A stretch of DNA of 64,000 nucleotides from assembly GCF_014650595.1 (NCBI RefSeq), contig NZ_BMVG01000003.1, forward strand, positions 62,001-126,000. Reading direction: 5' to 3'. The stretch is from Streptomyces alanosinicus (GTDB taxonomy: Bacteria; Actinomycetota; Actinomycetes; Streptomycetales; Streptomycetaceae). Each line of letters starts with the position of its first letter. Within the stretch, counting starts at the first letter, position 1. Both the position numbers and the translations under genes were made by a program. Below the pieces are notes generated by a model. It ran no database searches, had not been told where the DNA came from, and worked only from the letters and a program-made list of their open reading frames with translations. Below are positions 8,181-17,494 of this stretch, piece after piece.

Positions 8181-9650
8181 ATGCCGGTCGGCGCGGGTGC
8201 ACTCCCCGCCCGTGGCTCGGACTTCCTGCAGCTGGCGGTCGGCGACCTGCCCGCCGGCGGGAAGGCGGAGTGGCTGGCCGGCCGGCTGCGGCAGGCGATA
8301 GCGGACGGCCGTCTGGCGGTGGGCAGCAGACTCCCGCCCACCCGGGTGCTCGCCGCCGAACTGCGGGTCTCCCGCGGGGTGATCACCGAGGCCTACCGCC
8401 GGCTCGCCGAGGACGGCCATCTTCAGGGGCGCCGCCGCGGGGGCACCGTGGTGGTGGCGGCACCCCGTGCCGCGCGGGGTGCGTCCGAGGGCGGGCCGGA
8501 GCGGGGCGGGGCGTCGCCCTTCTCCCGCGCCCCCGGTCCCGATGTCTTCGACGCGTTGCGAGATGCCCCGGCCGACGTCGACTTCACTCCCGGGCGGCCG
8601 GATCTCACCACCTTCCCGCGTACCGCCTGGCTGCGGGCCGAACGTGCCGTGCTCGCGGAGCTGTCCGCCGAGCACCTCGGTTACGGCGACCCCCGTGGCG
8701 CTCCCGCGCTGCGGCGGGCCGTGGCCGACTGGCTGGCGCGGATGCGGGGGGTGCGGGTGGCACCGGACGAGGTGCTGATCGTCGCGGGCACCGCCCAGGC
8801 GCTCACGCTGCTGCACCAGGTGCTGCGGGCGGACGGCATCGACGCCGTCGCCGTGGAGGACCCGGGCTCGCTCGGCGGCCGCCAGCATCTGGCGAACGGC
8901 GGCCTCGCCACCCCGCCGGTGCCGGTCGACGAAGAGGGGGTGCGGGTGGACGCGCTGCGTGCGACCGGTGCCCGCGCGGTCCTGCTCACCCCGGCCCATC
9001 AGTTCCCGACCGGCGTGGTGACCAGCGGCGAGCGCCGGCGTGAACTGCTCGGCTGGGCCCGGGAGGGCGGGCTGATCCTGGAGGACGACTACGACGCGGA
9101 GCACCGCTACGACCGGGCCCCGGTGCCCGCGCTGCGGGCCCTGCTCGCCGACCGGGTCTGCTACCTGGGCAGTGTGTCGAAGCTGCTGGCCCCGGCACTG
9201 CGGATCGGCTGGCTGGTGGCGCCGTCCCGCCATCGCGCGGCCCTGGTCGACGCCAAGCGTTTCAACGACCTCGGCAACCCGGTGCTGCCGCAACTGGTGC
9301 TGGCCCGGCTGATGGAGTCCGGCGGGCTGGAGCGTCAGCTGAGGCTGCTGCGGCGCCGGCACCGCGACCGCCGCGACGCGATGATCGCCGCGCTCGCCGA
9401 GCACCTGCCCGGCGGGAGGGTGCACGGCGCCGCCGCAGGCCTCCATCTGACCCTCACCTACGCCGCGGATGTGCCCGACACCGCGGTCGCGGCCGCCGCG
9501 CTGGCCCGCGGGGTGAAGTGCCAACCGCTGTCCTGGCACCGGCAGTTGCCCGGCCCGCCCGGTCTCGTCCTCGGCTATGCGGCCACCCCGCCGGGCGTCA
9601 TCGCCGGGGGCGTGGCGCTCCTCGGCCGCACCCTGCGCGAGCTGTCCTGA
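8181..9650 (+). CDS. MocR/PdxR-type regulator (GntR HTH fused to aminotransferase fold)
   Basis: A 489-residue fusion. Residues about 25-95 are a GntR winged helix (GSRLPPTRVLAAELRVSRGV). After a linker, residues about 130-489 form a fold-type I PLP-binding aminotransferase domain; SVSKLLAPALRIGW carries the PLP lysine and EDDYDAEHRY the cofactor Asp/Tyr. MocR proteins are usually regulators that sense PLP-linked metabolites rather than enzymes. The ATG at 8181 has GAGGAG six bases upstream; an in-frame GTG at 8163 is an alternative. It directly follows the B3/B4 gene, an arrangement that suggests regulation of, or co-function with, that gene. Confidence 0.9.
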   Translation: MPVGAGALPARGSDFLQLAVGDLPAGGKAEWLAGRLRQAIADGRLAVGSRLPPTRVLAAELRVSRGVITEAYRRLAEDGHLQGRRRGGTVVVAAPRAARGASEGGPERGGASPFSRAPGPDVFDALRDAPADVDFTPGRPDLTTFPRTAWLRAERAVLAELSAEHLGYGDPRGAPALRRAVADWLARMRGVRVAPDEVLIVAGTAQALTLLHQVLRADGIDAVAVEDPGSLGGRQHLANGGLATPPVPVDEEGVRVDALRATGARAVLLTPAHQFPTGVVTSGERRRELLGWAREGGLILEDDYDAEHRYDRAPVPALRALLADRVCYLGSVSKLLAPALRIGWLVAPSRHRAALVDAKRFNDLGNPVLPQLVLARLMESGGLERQLRLLRRRHRDRRDAMIAALAEHLPGGRVHGAAAGLHLTLTYAADVPDTAVAAAALARGVKCQPLSWHRQLPGPPGLVLGYAATPPGVIAGGVALLGRTLRELS

Positions 9651-9675
9651 CCGCTCGCTGCGCGACGCGTGTCAC

Positions 9676-9690
9676 GGGGGGTCTCCCCCC
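9676..9690. terminator. Possible hairpin GGGGGG-TCT-CCCCCC after mocR
   Basis: A 6-bp G/C-only stem with a 3-nt loop begins 25 bp after the mocR stop. No U-tract follows, which is normal for streptomycete terminators. The remaining 140 bp up to the convergent permease gene hold no gene that I can support. Confidence 0.4.
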
Positions 9691-9830
9691 ATGAGGCACG
9701 GGTGCTGTCCCCCCGCGGCGAGCCGCCTGCCTCCCACAGCTACTTCACCGCCGGGGACGGCCGCCGCCACGACGGCACACGCTGGAACATGAGCTTCGGC
9801 GGGGCCGGCGGGGCCCTGGTGGGGTGGGGG

Positions 9831-10661
9831 TCAGACGTCGCGGTGGCGCACGGCGATCAGTGCGGCGAGGAGGGTGAGAAGCGGCCAGAAGGCGAGCGCG
9901 GTCCAGGACTGGAGTGCCGTGGGAGGAAAGGAACCGACGTCGTCCCACTCGGTGCCGAGGCTGGTCAGGGCGCTCCACGCGTTCTGGGGTGCCGAGTTGC
10001 TGAGAGCGGCCGTCAACTGGTCGCTGCCGGAAGGGACGGCGCCGAGCAGGACCGGGGCCAGAAGGGCCGTGAACAGGGCAGCCACGGAGGTCCGGATGAG
10101 TGTGCCGACGGCCATGCCGACGACCGCGCATACCGGCAGGATCACGGCGGATGCCACGAAGCCTTGAAGGACAGCGGGCCGGCTGACCGAGATGCCGAGG
10201 TGCTCGCCGGACAGGATCGCCTGGGCTGTGACGAACGAAGCGATCGCGGTGACCAGGCCGACGACGGATGTGACACCGGTGACGACGACCGCCTTGGCCA
10301 GTACGACACACCGGCGGTTCGGAACGGCGAGGAAGGTCGTGCGGATCAGGCCGCTGGAGTACTCGCTGCTCATTGCGAGGACACCGAGAATGCTGGCGCC
10401 GACCATGAGGAAGCCCCACGTGCCGGAGTTGAAGGAGCCTCTCAGCGGATCGTAAGCCGCATGCGCCGACGCGCCGGCAAGGTGAACACCCGAGCAGGTG
10501 AACCACTCACCGCAGACGGTGATCACCGGAGCGAGTACCAGCAGGATGTGGGTCGAGCGCTGCGAGAGGAGTTTGATCCGCTCTGCGGCGAGCAGGTCGC
10601 CGAAACGGCCGTGGAGTTCGTCGCGGGCTGTGACTGTTGTCGGTTCGGTGGTCGTGGCCAT
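9831..10661 (-). CDS. ABC-2 type transporter permease (distal)
   Basis: A 276-residue membrane protein with about six predicted transmembrane segments, e.g. LLVLAPVITVCGE, WGFLMVGASILGVLAMSSEYSSGLIRTTF and the last helix before RHRDV. The motif SSEYSSGLIRTT is typical of ABC-2 permeases of the CcmB/NatB-like superfamily. The ATG at 10661 is chosen because it has AAGGA at good distance and its N-terminus then aligns with the neighbouring paralogue; an upstream GTG at 10736 overlaps the previous stop as GTGA and cannot be excluded. It is a paralogue of the permease at 10733-11590 (shared ERIKL/EWIKLxSxRST, SGLIRTT and C-terminal RHRDV); the pair probably forms a heterodimeric exporter. Confidence 0.85.
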   Translation of the reverse strand: MATTTEPTTVTARDELHGRFGDLLAAERIKLLSQRSTHILLVLAPVITVCGEWFTCSGVHLAGASAHAAYDPLRGSFNSGTWGFLMVGASILGVLAMSSEYSSGLIRTTFLAVPNRRCVVLAKAVVVTGVTSVVGLVTAIASFVTAQAILSGEHLGISVSRPAVLQGFVASAVILPVCAVVGMAVGTLIRTSVAALFTALLAPVLLGAVPSGSDQLTAALSNSAPQNAWSALTSLGTEWDDVGSFPPTALQSWTALAFWPLLTLLAALIAVRHRDV

Positions 10662-10732
10662 CAGGGTTCCTTGTCGCCATGTGTCGGTCCGGGTGGGTGT
10701 GCTGGGTCGGGTGTCCGGCGTCGGCGCCGCCG

Positions 10733-11586
10733 TCACACGTCGCGGTGCCGCAGGACCGTCACGGTGATGGCAACCGAGACGAGGGCCCAGAGGGTGAGCG
10801 AGGTCCAGGCCGCCGGGATGGAGGAGACGTGTTCGACGAGCCGGCCGTGGCTCATGATGGTGAGGCGGCCCCAGGCGTACGCGGGAAGGGTGTTACCCAG
10901 GTCTGCCCGCTGGTTGGCGGACAGCAGGGGGAGGGGCGCCTTGACGGCCAGTGGACCGACGAGGAAGAAGGCGAGGACGGCGAAGACGGTGCCCGCCGTG
11001 TTGCGGATGAGTGTGGCGACGGCCATGCCGATCAGGCCACAGACCGGGACCACGACCGTGGTGCCTGTGATGACGCGCCAGATGCCGGGGGTGGTGAAGG
11101 AGAAGCCGGTGATCCGGTCCGAGACGACGGCCAGGGTGATGCCCCAGCATCCGACTCCGATGAGCAGACCGAGGACGGCCAGCACGACACTCACCACCGT
11201 GACCTTGGCGAGCATCACGCGGCCTCGGGCCGGCACGGCGATGAGGGTGGTGCGGATCAGCCCGCTCGCGTGTTCGCCGGCCACGGTCATCGCGCCGATC
11301 GTGCCGGCGGTGGCCATGAGCAGGAGGAACTTCGGGAAGTCGAAGGCGTCGTGCGCGGGGTCGGGGTCGAGCTTGGCGAAGGCGGGCCACGTCGGGTAGG
11401 AGTCGTGGGCGAGTTGGGCGGCATGGTAGGCCAGGTAGAGGTAGGAGACGAGGAGGACGCCCAGCACGACAGGGGTCGAGCGCAGCGACCAGAGTTTGAT
11501 CCATTCGGCGCCGAGCAGGTCGCGCCGGCGGGCAGGTCCGGCAGCACCGCGTCGGGTGGCGGCTGTGGACGTCGTCGCGAGAGTGG

Positions 11587-11590
<4 letters not shown>
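10733..11590 (-). CDS. ABC-2 type transporter permease (proximal)
   Basis: A 285-residue six-helix permease starting MTTLATTSTAA, with GAEWIKLWSLRSTP before the first helix and GEHASGLIRTTLIAVP after the second, both mirrored in the downstream paralogue. An AAGGA ribosome site precedes the ATG, which overlaps the ATPase stop by 4 bp (ATGA), so translation is coupled. With the ATPase upstream it would export a hydrophobic or peptide compound; the divergent sensor kinase and response regulator suggest the exporter is induced by an envelope signal or antibiotic. Confidence 0.88.
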
Positions 11591-12516
<926 letters not shown>

Positions 12517-12607
12517 GCCGTCCAGGCTGCCGGTGACCGGATCGGTGTCACATCGGTCCGCGGGCTCCCGCCTTGTCAGCCCAGGGGATGCAGACCACGG
12601 TCCGATA

Positions 12608-12633
12608 CCACCGTCGACCTCGGTGGATAGCAT
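12608..12633 (+). promoter_or_regulatory. Leaderless promoter with overlapping inverted repeat for the sensor kinase gene
   Basis: TAGCAT at 12628-12633 matches the streptomycete -10 consensus TANNNT and ends 6 bp before the GTG start at 12640, so the transcript probably begins at or near the start codon; no ribosome site is seen. Immediately upstream, CCACCG (12608-12613) and CGGTGG (12621-12626) form an inverted repeat in the -35/-10 spacer that could bind the response regulator. Confidence 0.5.
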
Positions 12634-12639
12634 CGCCGG

Positions 12640-13821
12640 GTGCGACCCCACCTCCTGACGCCCGCCGCCCTGCTGCGCCGGTTGTCGCCGGACCCGCTGG
12701 CAGCCGTCGGCTGGTGCGCCGTCCCCGTGTTCGCTCTGGTTCTGTACACAGCGATGCCGCAACCCGCGCACCCGGTCTTCCTGTCGGCCGGTCACTTCGT
12801 TCGCATCGGGCGCTGGGCCTTGGTGGGGCTGGCCTTCCTGGTGGCATGGCCGGTCGGCTGGGCGAGCCGCCGACCGTCGCCGGTCCTTGCGGTGCTGCTG
12901 GCCGAGGCGGTCGTGGCCCGGGTGTGCGGGGACGCGACGTGGCCGTTGTTCCTCGCGGCGGACGTGCTGGTCTTCTACATAGCCGTCACCCGTTCGCGCC
13001 GGGCCGCCGCCGCGGCGGTGGTCGCCGTGCTGGCCGTCTGGGCCCTGGCCGCGACGGTCTTCGTCCCTGGGAGGGCGGCCTTCGAGGTCCTCACCGGTCC
13101 GTGGTCGGTCCTCGTCGTGACCACCACGGTCGCCTGGATCCTCGGCAGCTGGATCCGACTGCGGCAGGACCACGCCGGGGCCCTGCGAGCACAGGCCGCG
13201 ACGCAGGCGGTCCAGGCCGAGCGGCTGCGGATCGCCCGGGAGATGCACGACATGGTGGCCCACAGCATCGGCGCCATCGCGATCCAGGCCGGAGCGGCGA
13301 AGCGGGCCGTCGACAGCCAGCCGGACGGCGTGCGCGAGGCGCTGGGCAGCATCGAGCAGACCAGCCGGGAGACGCTCACCGGGCTGCGGCGCATGCTCGG
13401 CGTCCTGCGCGAGGCCGAAGCGGAACCGGCGCCGTCCACCCCGGCACCGGGCCTGGCGGACGTCGACCGGCTGGCCGCGACGGCGGCGGACGCCGGAGTG
13501 CGGCTCGAGGTGCGATGGCATGGCCGACGACGGACGCTCACCCCCGAGATCGAGCTCGCGGCCTACCGCGTCATCCAGGAGTCGGTGACCAACGTCGTAC
13601 GTCACGCGGGCGCCGCCCACTGCCTCGTCCGCGTCGAGTACGCGGACGAGGAGCTGTCCATCGAGATCACCGACGACGGACGCGTGGGCGCGACCAGGAA
13701 CCCGCGCAGCGGCTACGGGATCACCGGAATGCGCGAGCGCGTCGCTCTGCTCCACGGCCACTTCAGCTCCGGACCGCGGGCCGAAGGCGGCTTCCTGGTC
13801 GCAGCTAGGCTGCCGATATGA
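12640..13821 (+). CDS. Sensor histidine kinase (DesK/NarL-partner type)
   Basis: A 393-residue membrane kinase. About five hydrophobic segments occupy residues 20-165. The HisKA_3 dimerisation box ERLRIAREMHDMVAHSIGAI contains the phospho-accepting His in REMHD. The ATPase domain has the N-box QESVTNVVRHAG and the G-boxes ITDDGR and SGYGITGMRERV. The start is GTG without a ribosome site but with a -10 element 6 bp upstream. The stop overlaps the regulator gene by 4 bp (ATGA), so kinase and regulator are coupled. The likely target is the divergent ABC-2 exporter. Confidence 0.92.
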   Translation: MRPHLLTPAALLRRLSPDPLAAVGWCAVPVFALVLYTAMPQPAHPVFLSAGHFVRIGRWALVGLAFLVAWPVGWASRRPSPVLAVLLAEAVVARVCGDATWPLFLAADVLVFYIAVTRSRRAAAAAVVAVLAVWALAATVFVPGRAAFEVLTGPWSVLVVTTTVAWILGSWIRLRQDHAGALRAQAATQAVQAERLRIAREMHDMVAHSIGAIAIQAGAAKRAVDSQPDGVREALGSIEQTSRETLTGLRRMLGVLREAEAEPAPSTPAPGLADVDRLAATAADAGVRLEVRWHGRRRTLTPEIELAAYRVIQESVTNVVRHAGAAHCLVRVEYADEELSIEITDDGRVGATRNPRSGYGITGMRERVALLHGHFSSGPRAEGGFLVAARLPI

Positions 13822-14462
13822 CGATCCGTGTGCTCCTCGCCGACGACCAGCCGATAGTCCGCGCCGGACTGCGCATGCTGATCAACGACATCGCGGACAT
13901 CGAGATCGTCGGTGAAGCCGGAACGGGCGCCGATGCCGTCCAGTCGGCCACCGATCTCCGCCCCGACGTCGTCGTGATGGACATCCGGATGCCCGTCATG
14001 GACGGCATCGAGGCCACCCGGCTCATCACGGTGGAGACCGGGGCCAGCGTGGTCATCCTCACCACCTTCGACGACGACGAGAACGTCTACGCCGCGTTGC
14101 ACGCCGGCGCGAGCGGCTTCCTGATCAAGGACATGGTGCTGGACGACATCGTGACGGCGGTCCGCGTCGTCGCCGCCGGCGACGCGCTGATCGCGCCAGG
14201 CGTCACCCGCCGTCTCATCAAGGAGTTCACTGGCCGGGGCGTCCTCCCTGCACGACGCCGGCGTGACATCAAGGGGATCACCGACCGCGAACGCGAGGTA
14301 CTGACCCTTATCGGACGCGGCATGTCAAACGCCGAGATAGCCGCCCACCTGTACATCAGCATGGCCACCACCAAAAGCCACGTAGCCCGGCTGCTGACCA
14401 AACTCGACGCCCGCGATCGAGTCCAACTGGTGATCGCCGCCTACGAGTCAGGCCTGGTCTGA
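13818..14462 (+). CDS. Response regulator, NarL/LuxR family
   Basis: A 214-residue two-domain regulator. The receiver has the acidic pair in VLLADDQPIV, the phospho-acceptor Asp in DVVVMDIRMPVMDG, and Lys in FLIKDMVLDD. The C-terminal LuxR HTH is EREVLTLIGRGMSNAEIAAH and following residues. It is translationally coupled to the upstream kinase. It probably activates the divergent exporter operon when phosphorylated. The gene ends 29 bp from the convergent macrodomain gene; I see no clear hairpin between them. Confidence 0.93.
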   Translation: MTIRVLLADDQPIVRAGLRMLINDIADIEIVGEAGTGADAVQSATDLRPDVVVMDIRMPVMDGIEATRLITVETGASVVILTTFDDDENVYAALHAGASGFLIKDMVLDDIVTAVRVVAAGDALIAPGVTRRLIKEFTGRGVLPARRRRDIKGITDREREVLTLIGRGMSNAEIAAHLYISMATTKSHVARLLTKLDARDRVQLVIAAYESGLV

Positions 14463-14491
14463 CCATCCGAAGTAAAGAACGTGTGGTTCCG

Positions 14492-15001
14492 TCAGCGAAG
14501 CTGCGCGGCGAACGCCTCGTACGCCCGCTCATCGAAGAGCACGAACCGGACCTCCTCGACCGACGTCTCCACCGCCCGCACCGTTTCCACCGCGATCCGG
14601 GCCGCGTCCTCCATCGGCCAGCCGTAGATACCGGCGGAGACGGCGGGAAACGCGACCGTGCGAGCACCGAGTTCGTCCGCGACCCGCAGCGACTCCCGAT
14701 AACAGGAGGCCAGCAGCTCCGACCGGTCCTCATCATGGGTGAACCGGGGGCCGACGGTGTGGATGACCCAGCGGGCGTCGAGTGCGCCCGCCGTCGTGGC
14801 GACGGCCTGGCCGGTGGGCAGGCCCTTGCCGTACCGGGACGCGCGCAGGGCGCGGCACTCCTCCAGGATGGCGGGGCCGCCGCGCCGGTGGATGGCGCCG
14901 TCGACTCCTCCGCCGCCGAGCAGGGAGGAGTTGGCGGCGTTGACGATCGCGTCGGCGCTCTGCCGGGTGATGTCGCCCTGGACGAGGGTGATGGTGGTCA
15001 T
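14492..15001 (-). CDS. Macrodomain protein, O-acetyl-ADP-ribose deacetylase family
   Basis: A 169-residue MacroD-type domain. [20 protein letters not shown] holds the conserved Asn and Asp of the ADP-ribose site, RWVIHTVGP is the second signature, and [13 protein letters not shown] the phosphate loop. Such proteins remove ADP-ribose from proteins or nucleic acids or hydrolyse O-acetyl-ADP-ribose. The ATG overlaps the stop of the upstream oxidoreductase as ATGA, so it is the second gene of a two-gene operon. A link between the two activities is not obvious. Confidence 0.92.
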   Translation of the reverse strand: MTTITLVQGDITRQSADAIVNAANSSLLGGGGVDGAIHRRGGPAILEECRALRASRYGKGLPTGQAVATTAGALDARWVIHTVGPRFTHDEDRSELLASCYRESLRVADELGARTVAFPAVSAGIYGWPMEDAARIAVETVRAVETSVEEVRFVLFDERAYEAFAAQLR

Positions 15002-16416
15002 GTCTGCCTCAGTCTTCGCCACACGGCCTTGGCCGCGTTGTGCCCCGACATGCCGTGCACACCGGGGCCCGGCGGGGTGGCCGAGGAGCAGATGAAGACG
15101 GCCGGATGCGGGGTGTGGTACGGGAACAGGGACAGTCTGGGGCGCAGCAGCAGCTGGAGTCCGGACGCCGCGCCGCAGGCGATGTCGCCGCCGACGTAGT
15201 TGGCGTTGTGGGCGGCCATCTCGGCGGGCCCGGCGACGGCGCGGGCGAGTACGCGGTCGCGGAACCCGGGGGCGAAGCGCTCCAGTTGGCGCTCCATGGC
15301 ATCGGTGAGATCGCCGGACCAGCCGTTCGGGACATGGCCGTACGCCCAGAAGACATGCTTGCCCTCGGGTGCGCGGGTCGGGTCGACCACGCTGGGCTGG
15401 ACGGTGATCAGGAACGGACGCTCGGGGGCGCGGCCCTCGCGGGAGGCGGCGTCGAGGGCGGCGCCGATCTCGGCCTGGCTCGCGCCGATCTGGACGGTCC
15501 CGGCGGTACGGGCCTCGGGCGCGGTCCAGGGCACCGGGCCGTCCAGCGCGTAGTCGATCTTGAAGACGCTCGGGCCGTACCGGTAGTGCGCGTAGTGGTC
15601 GCCGAATCCGGCGATGCGGGCGAGCGCGGTGGGCGAGGTGTCGAAGATGTACGCCCGTGCGGGCGGCAGGTCGTCCAGGCGCTTGATCTCGTAGTCGGTG
15701 TGCACGGCGCCGCCGAGGTCCGTGAGATACCCGGCGAGGGCGTCGGAGATCGCCTGGGAGCCGCCGCGGGCCACCGGCCAGCCGCGGGCGTGCGCGGCCA
15801 GCGCGAAGACCAGGCCGATGGCGCCGGTGGCCAGGCCGCCGAGCGGCGCGATCACATGCGCGACCAGGCCGGCGAAGAGGGCCTTGGCCCGCTCGTCCTT
15901 GAAGCGGCGCAGCAGCCAGGTGGACGGCGGCAGCCCGGCCAGCCCGAAGCGGGCCAGGGTGACCGGGTCGCGCGGCAGCGCGGTCAGCGGCAGCGACATG
16001 AAGTCCCGGACGAGCGTGTCCCAGTGGCCGAGGAACGGGCCGACCAGCCTGCGGTACGCGCCCGCGTCGCGCGGTCCGAAGGAGGCGGCCGTCTCGGCCA
16101 CGGAGCGGGACAGCACGGCCGCGGTGCCGTCGAGGAAGGGGTGCGCCATCGGCAGCTCGGCGTGCAGCCACTCAAGGCCGTAGCGGTCGAGGGGGAGGGC
16201 GCGGAACGCGGGCGAGTTGATGCCGAGGGGGTGGGCGGCCGAGCACGGGTCGTGCCGGAAGCCGGGCAGGGTCAGCTCCTCGGTGCGGGCGCCGCCGCCC
16301 ACGGTGGACTTCGCCTCGAACAGCGCGACCGAGAATCCGCGGCGGGCCAGCTCCACGGCGGCGGTCAGTCCGTTCGGCCCCGCACCCACCACGACGGCAT
16401 CGAGCATCGACGGCAC
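14998..16416 (-). CDS. FAD-dependent NAD(P)-binding oxidoreductase, CrtI/PYROXD2-like
   Basis: A 472-residue flavoprotein. The Rossmann motif [20 protein letters not shown] is at the N-terminus, GGGARTEE follows at about residue 40, and the C-terminal FAD segment is [20 protein letters not shown]. The phytoene-desaturase fold is shared by carotenoid enzymes and many retinoid or unknown oxidoreductases. No carotenoid genes are nearby, so the substrate is open. Start choice: GTG at 16416 or ATG at 16407 (MLDAVVVG), the latter with AAGGTG at good distance. The stop overlaps the macrodomain gene by 4 bp. Confidence 0.82.
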   Translation of the reverse strand: MPSMLDAVVVGAGPNGLTAAVELARRGFSVALFEAKSTVGGGARTEELTLPGFRHDPCSAAHPLGINSPAFRALPLDRYGLEWLHAELPMAHPFLDGTAAVLSRSVAETAASFGPRDAGAYRRLVGPFLGHWDTLVRDFMSLPLTALPRDPVTLARFGLAGLPPSTWLLRRFKDERAKALFAGLVAHVIAPLGGLATGAIGLVFALAAHARGWPVARGGSQAISDALAGYLTDLGGAVHTDYEIKRLDDLPPARAYIFDTSPTALARIAGFGDHYAHYRYGPSVFKIDYALDGPVPWTAPEARTAGTVQIGASQAEIGAALDAASREGRAPERPFLITVQPSVVDPTRAPEGKHVFWAYGHVPNGWSGDLTDAMERQLERFAPGFRDRVLARAVAGPAEMAAHNANYVGGDIACGAASGLQLLLRPRLSLFPYHTPHPAVFICSSATPPGPGVHGMSGHNAAKAVWRRLRQT

Positions 16417-16531
16417 CTTCGGACCCCTTCGTCAGCCGATGGTCACTCGAGGTTCAGGATATGCCGGAGGACCGACACTCCCCGGGCCCGGGTGGCCGGA
16501 GCCCGGCGCCGGGGCGGCGCGGGCCGGGGTC

Positions 16532-17377
16532 TCAGGCCCCCGTGCGCAGCCGATCGGACACCCGGCGGGCCGTCTCGGCGTCCCGGGCGGCGGTGAACGG
16601 CAGGGCGTTGCCGCCGGTCACACGGAACGGCTCGCCGGTGAGCGTGAGGTGCGCGCCGCCCGCCTCCTCGACCAGGAGCAGACCCGCCGCGTGGTCCCAG
16701 GCGGCCTCCCAGGAGAACGCGACGGCGTCCAACTCGCCCCGGGCGACGGCGAGATACTCCAGGCCCGCCGATCCGCACGCGCGGGGGGCGAAGCCGTCGG
16801 TCCACAGGGGGCTGAGCGCGCGCTTCTGCTCGTCGGTGGTGTAGTCCGGGTGGGAGTGGGCGACGGCGAGGTCCCGGCCGGGCGCGGGCGGGCCCGCGAA
16901 CAGCCGCTCGCCGTCGAGGAAGGCGCCCCGGCCGCGGACCGCGGTGGCGAGCTGGCCCCGCGCCGCGGCATAGGTCCAGGAGGCGAGGACGACGCCCCGG
17001 TGGGCGAGCGCGACCAGGGTGCAGAACCCGTCGTCGCCGTGCACGAACTGGCGGGTGCCGTCGACCGGGTCGACGATCCACACCGGTGCGTCGCCCTGGA
17101 GCGCCAGGTAGCCGGCCGGGTCGGCGTGCACCGCCTCCTCGCCGACCACGACCGAGCCGGGCAGCAGGGCACCCAGGTCGTGGGTCAGCCGCAGCTCGGC
17201 GAGCCGGTCGGCGTCCGTGACCAGGTCGTGGGGGCCGCTCTTCTGGTCCACCTCGTGCTCGGCGAGGCGGCGGAAGCGGGGCAGGATCTCGGCCGCGGCG
17301 GCCTTGCGGACCGCTTCCTCCACGTCGGCCGAGCAGCGCGCGAGAAACTCGTCGATGGTTTCCGTGTCTTGGATCAT
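16532..17377 (-). CDS. Inositol monophosphatase family phosphatase
   Basis: A 281-residue Mg-dependent phosphatase of the IMPase superfamily. VVGEEAV near residue 80 and VWIVDPVDGTRQFVHG near residue 100 supply the metal-binding Glu/Asp residues, and WEAAWDHAAGLLLVEEAGG near residue 215 is the second signature. The superfamily includes inositol-1-phosphatase, histidinol-phosphatase (HisN) and 3'-phosphoadenosine phosphatase; sequence alone does not separate them here. The only strong Shine-Dalgarno (GGAGG) ends one base before the ATG, an unusually short spacing. Confidence 0.85.
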   Translation of the reverse strand: MIQDTETIDEFLARCSADVEEAVRKAAAAEILPRFRRLAEHEVDQKSGPHDLVTDADRLAELRLTHDLGALLPGSVVVGEEAVHADPAGYLALQGDAPVWIVDPVDGTRQFVHGDDGFCTLVALAHRGVVLASWTYAAARGQLATAVRGRGAFLDGERLFAGPPAPGRDLAVAHSHPDYTTDEQKRALSPLWTDGFAPRACGSAGLEYLAVARGELDAVAFSWEAAWDHAAGLLLVEEAGGAHLTLTGEPFRVTGGNALPFTAARDAETARRVSDRLRTGA

Positions 17378-17456
17378 GCCTCCATGAGAACATGTCGCAC
17401 TGACATTCCCCGCCCGCCCGGTGCACCCAGGGTGGAATCGGGATGAAGAACGGGGG

Positions 17457-17484
17457 TCGCCCCTCGCCCCTCGCCCCTCGCCCC
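17457..17484. repeat. Four tandem copies of TCGCCCC
   Basis: Exact 7-bp units start at 17457, 17464, 17471 and 17478 in the gap between the gamma-glutamyltransferase stop and the phosphatase start. No coding role; simple slippage tract. Confidence 0.7.
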
Positions 17485-17494
17485 TGGGCGTCGC

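Noticed and set aside
14998..16416. Carotenoid biosynthesis (phytoene desaturase)
   Set aside because: CrtI fold only; no phytoene synthase, GGPP synthase or cyclase genes nearby.
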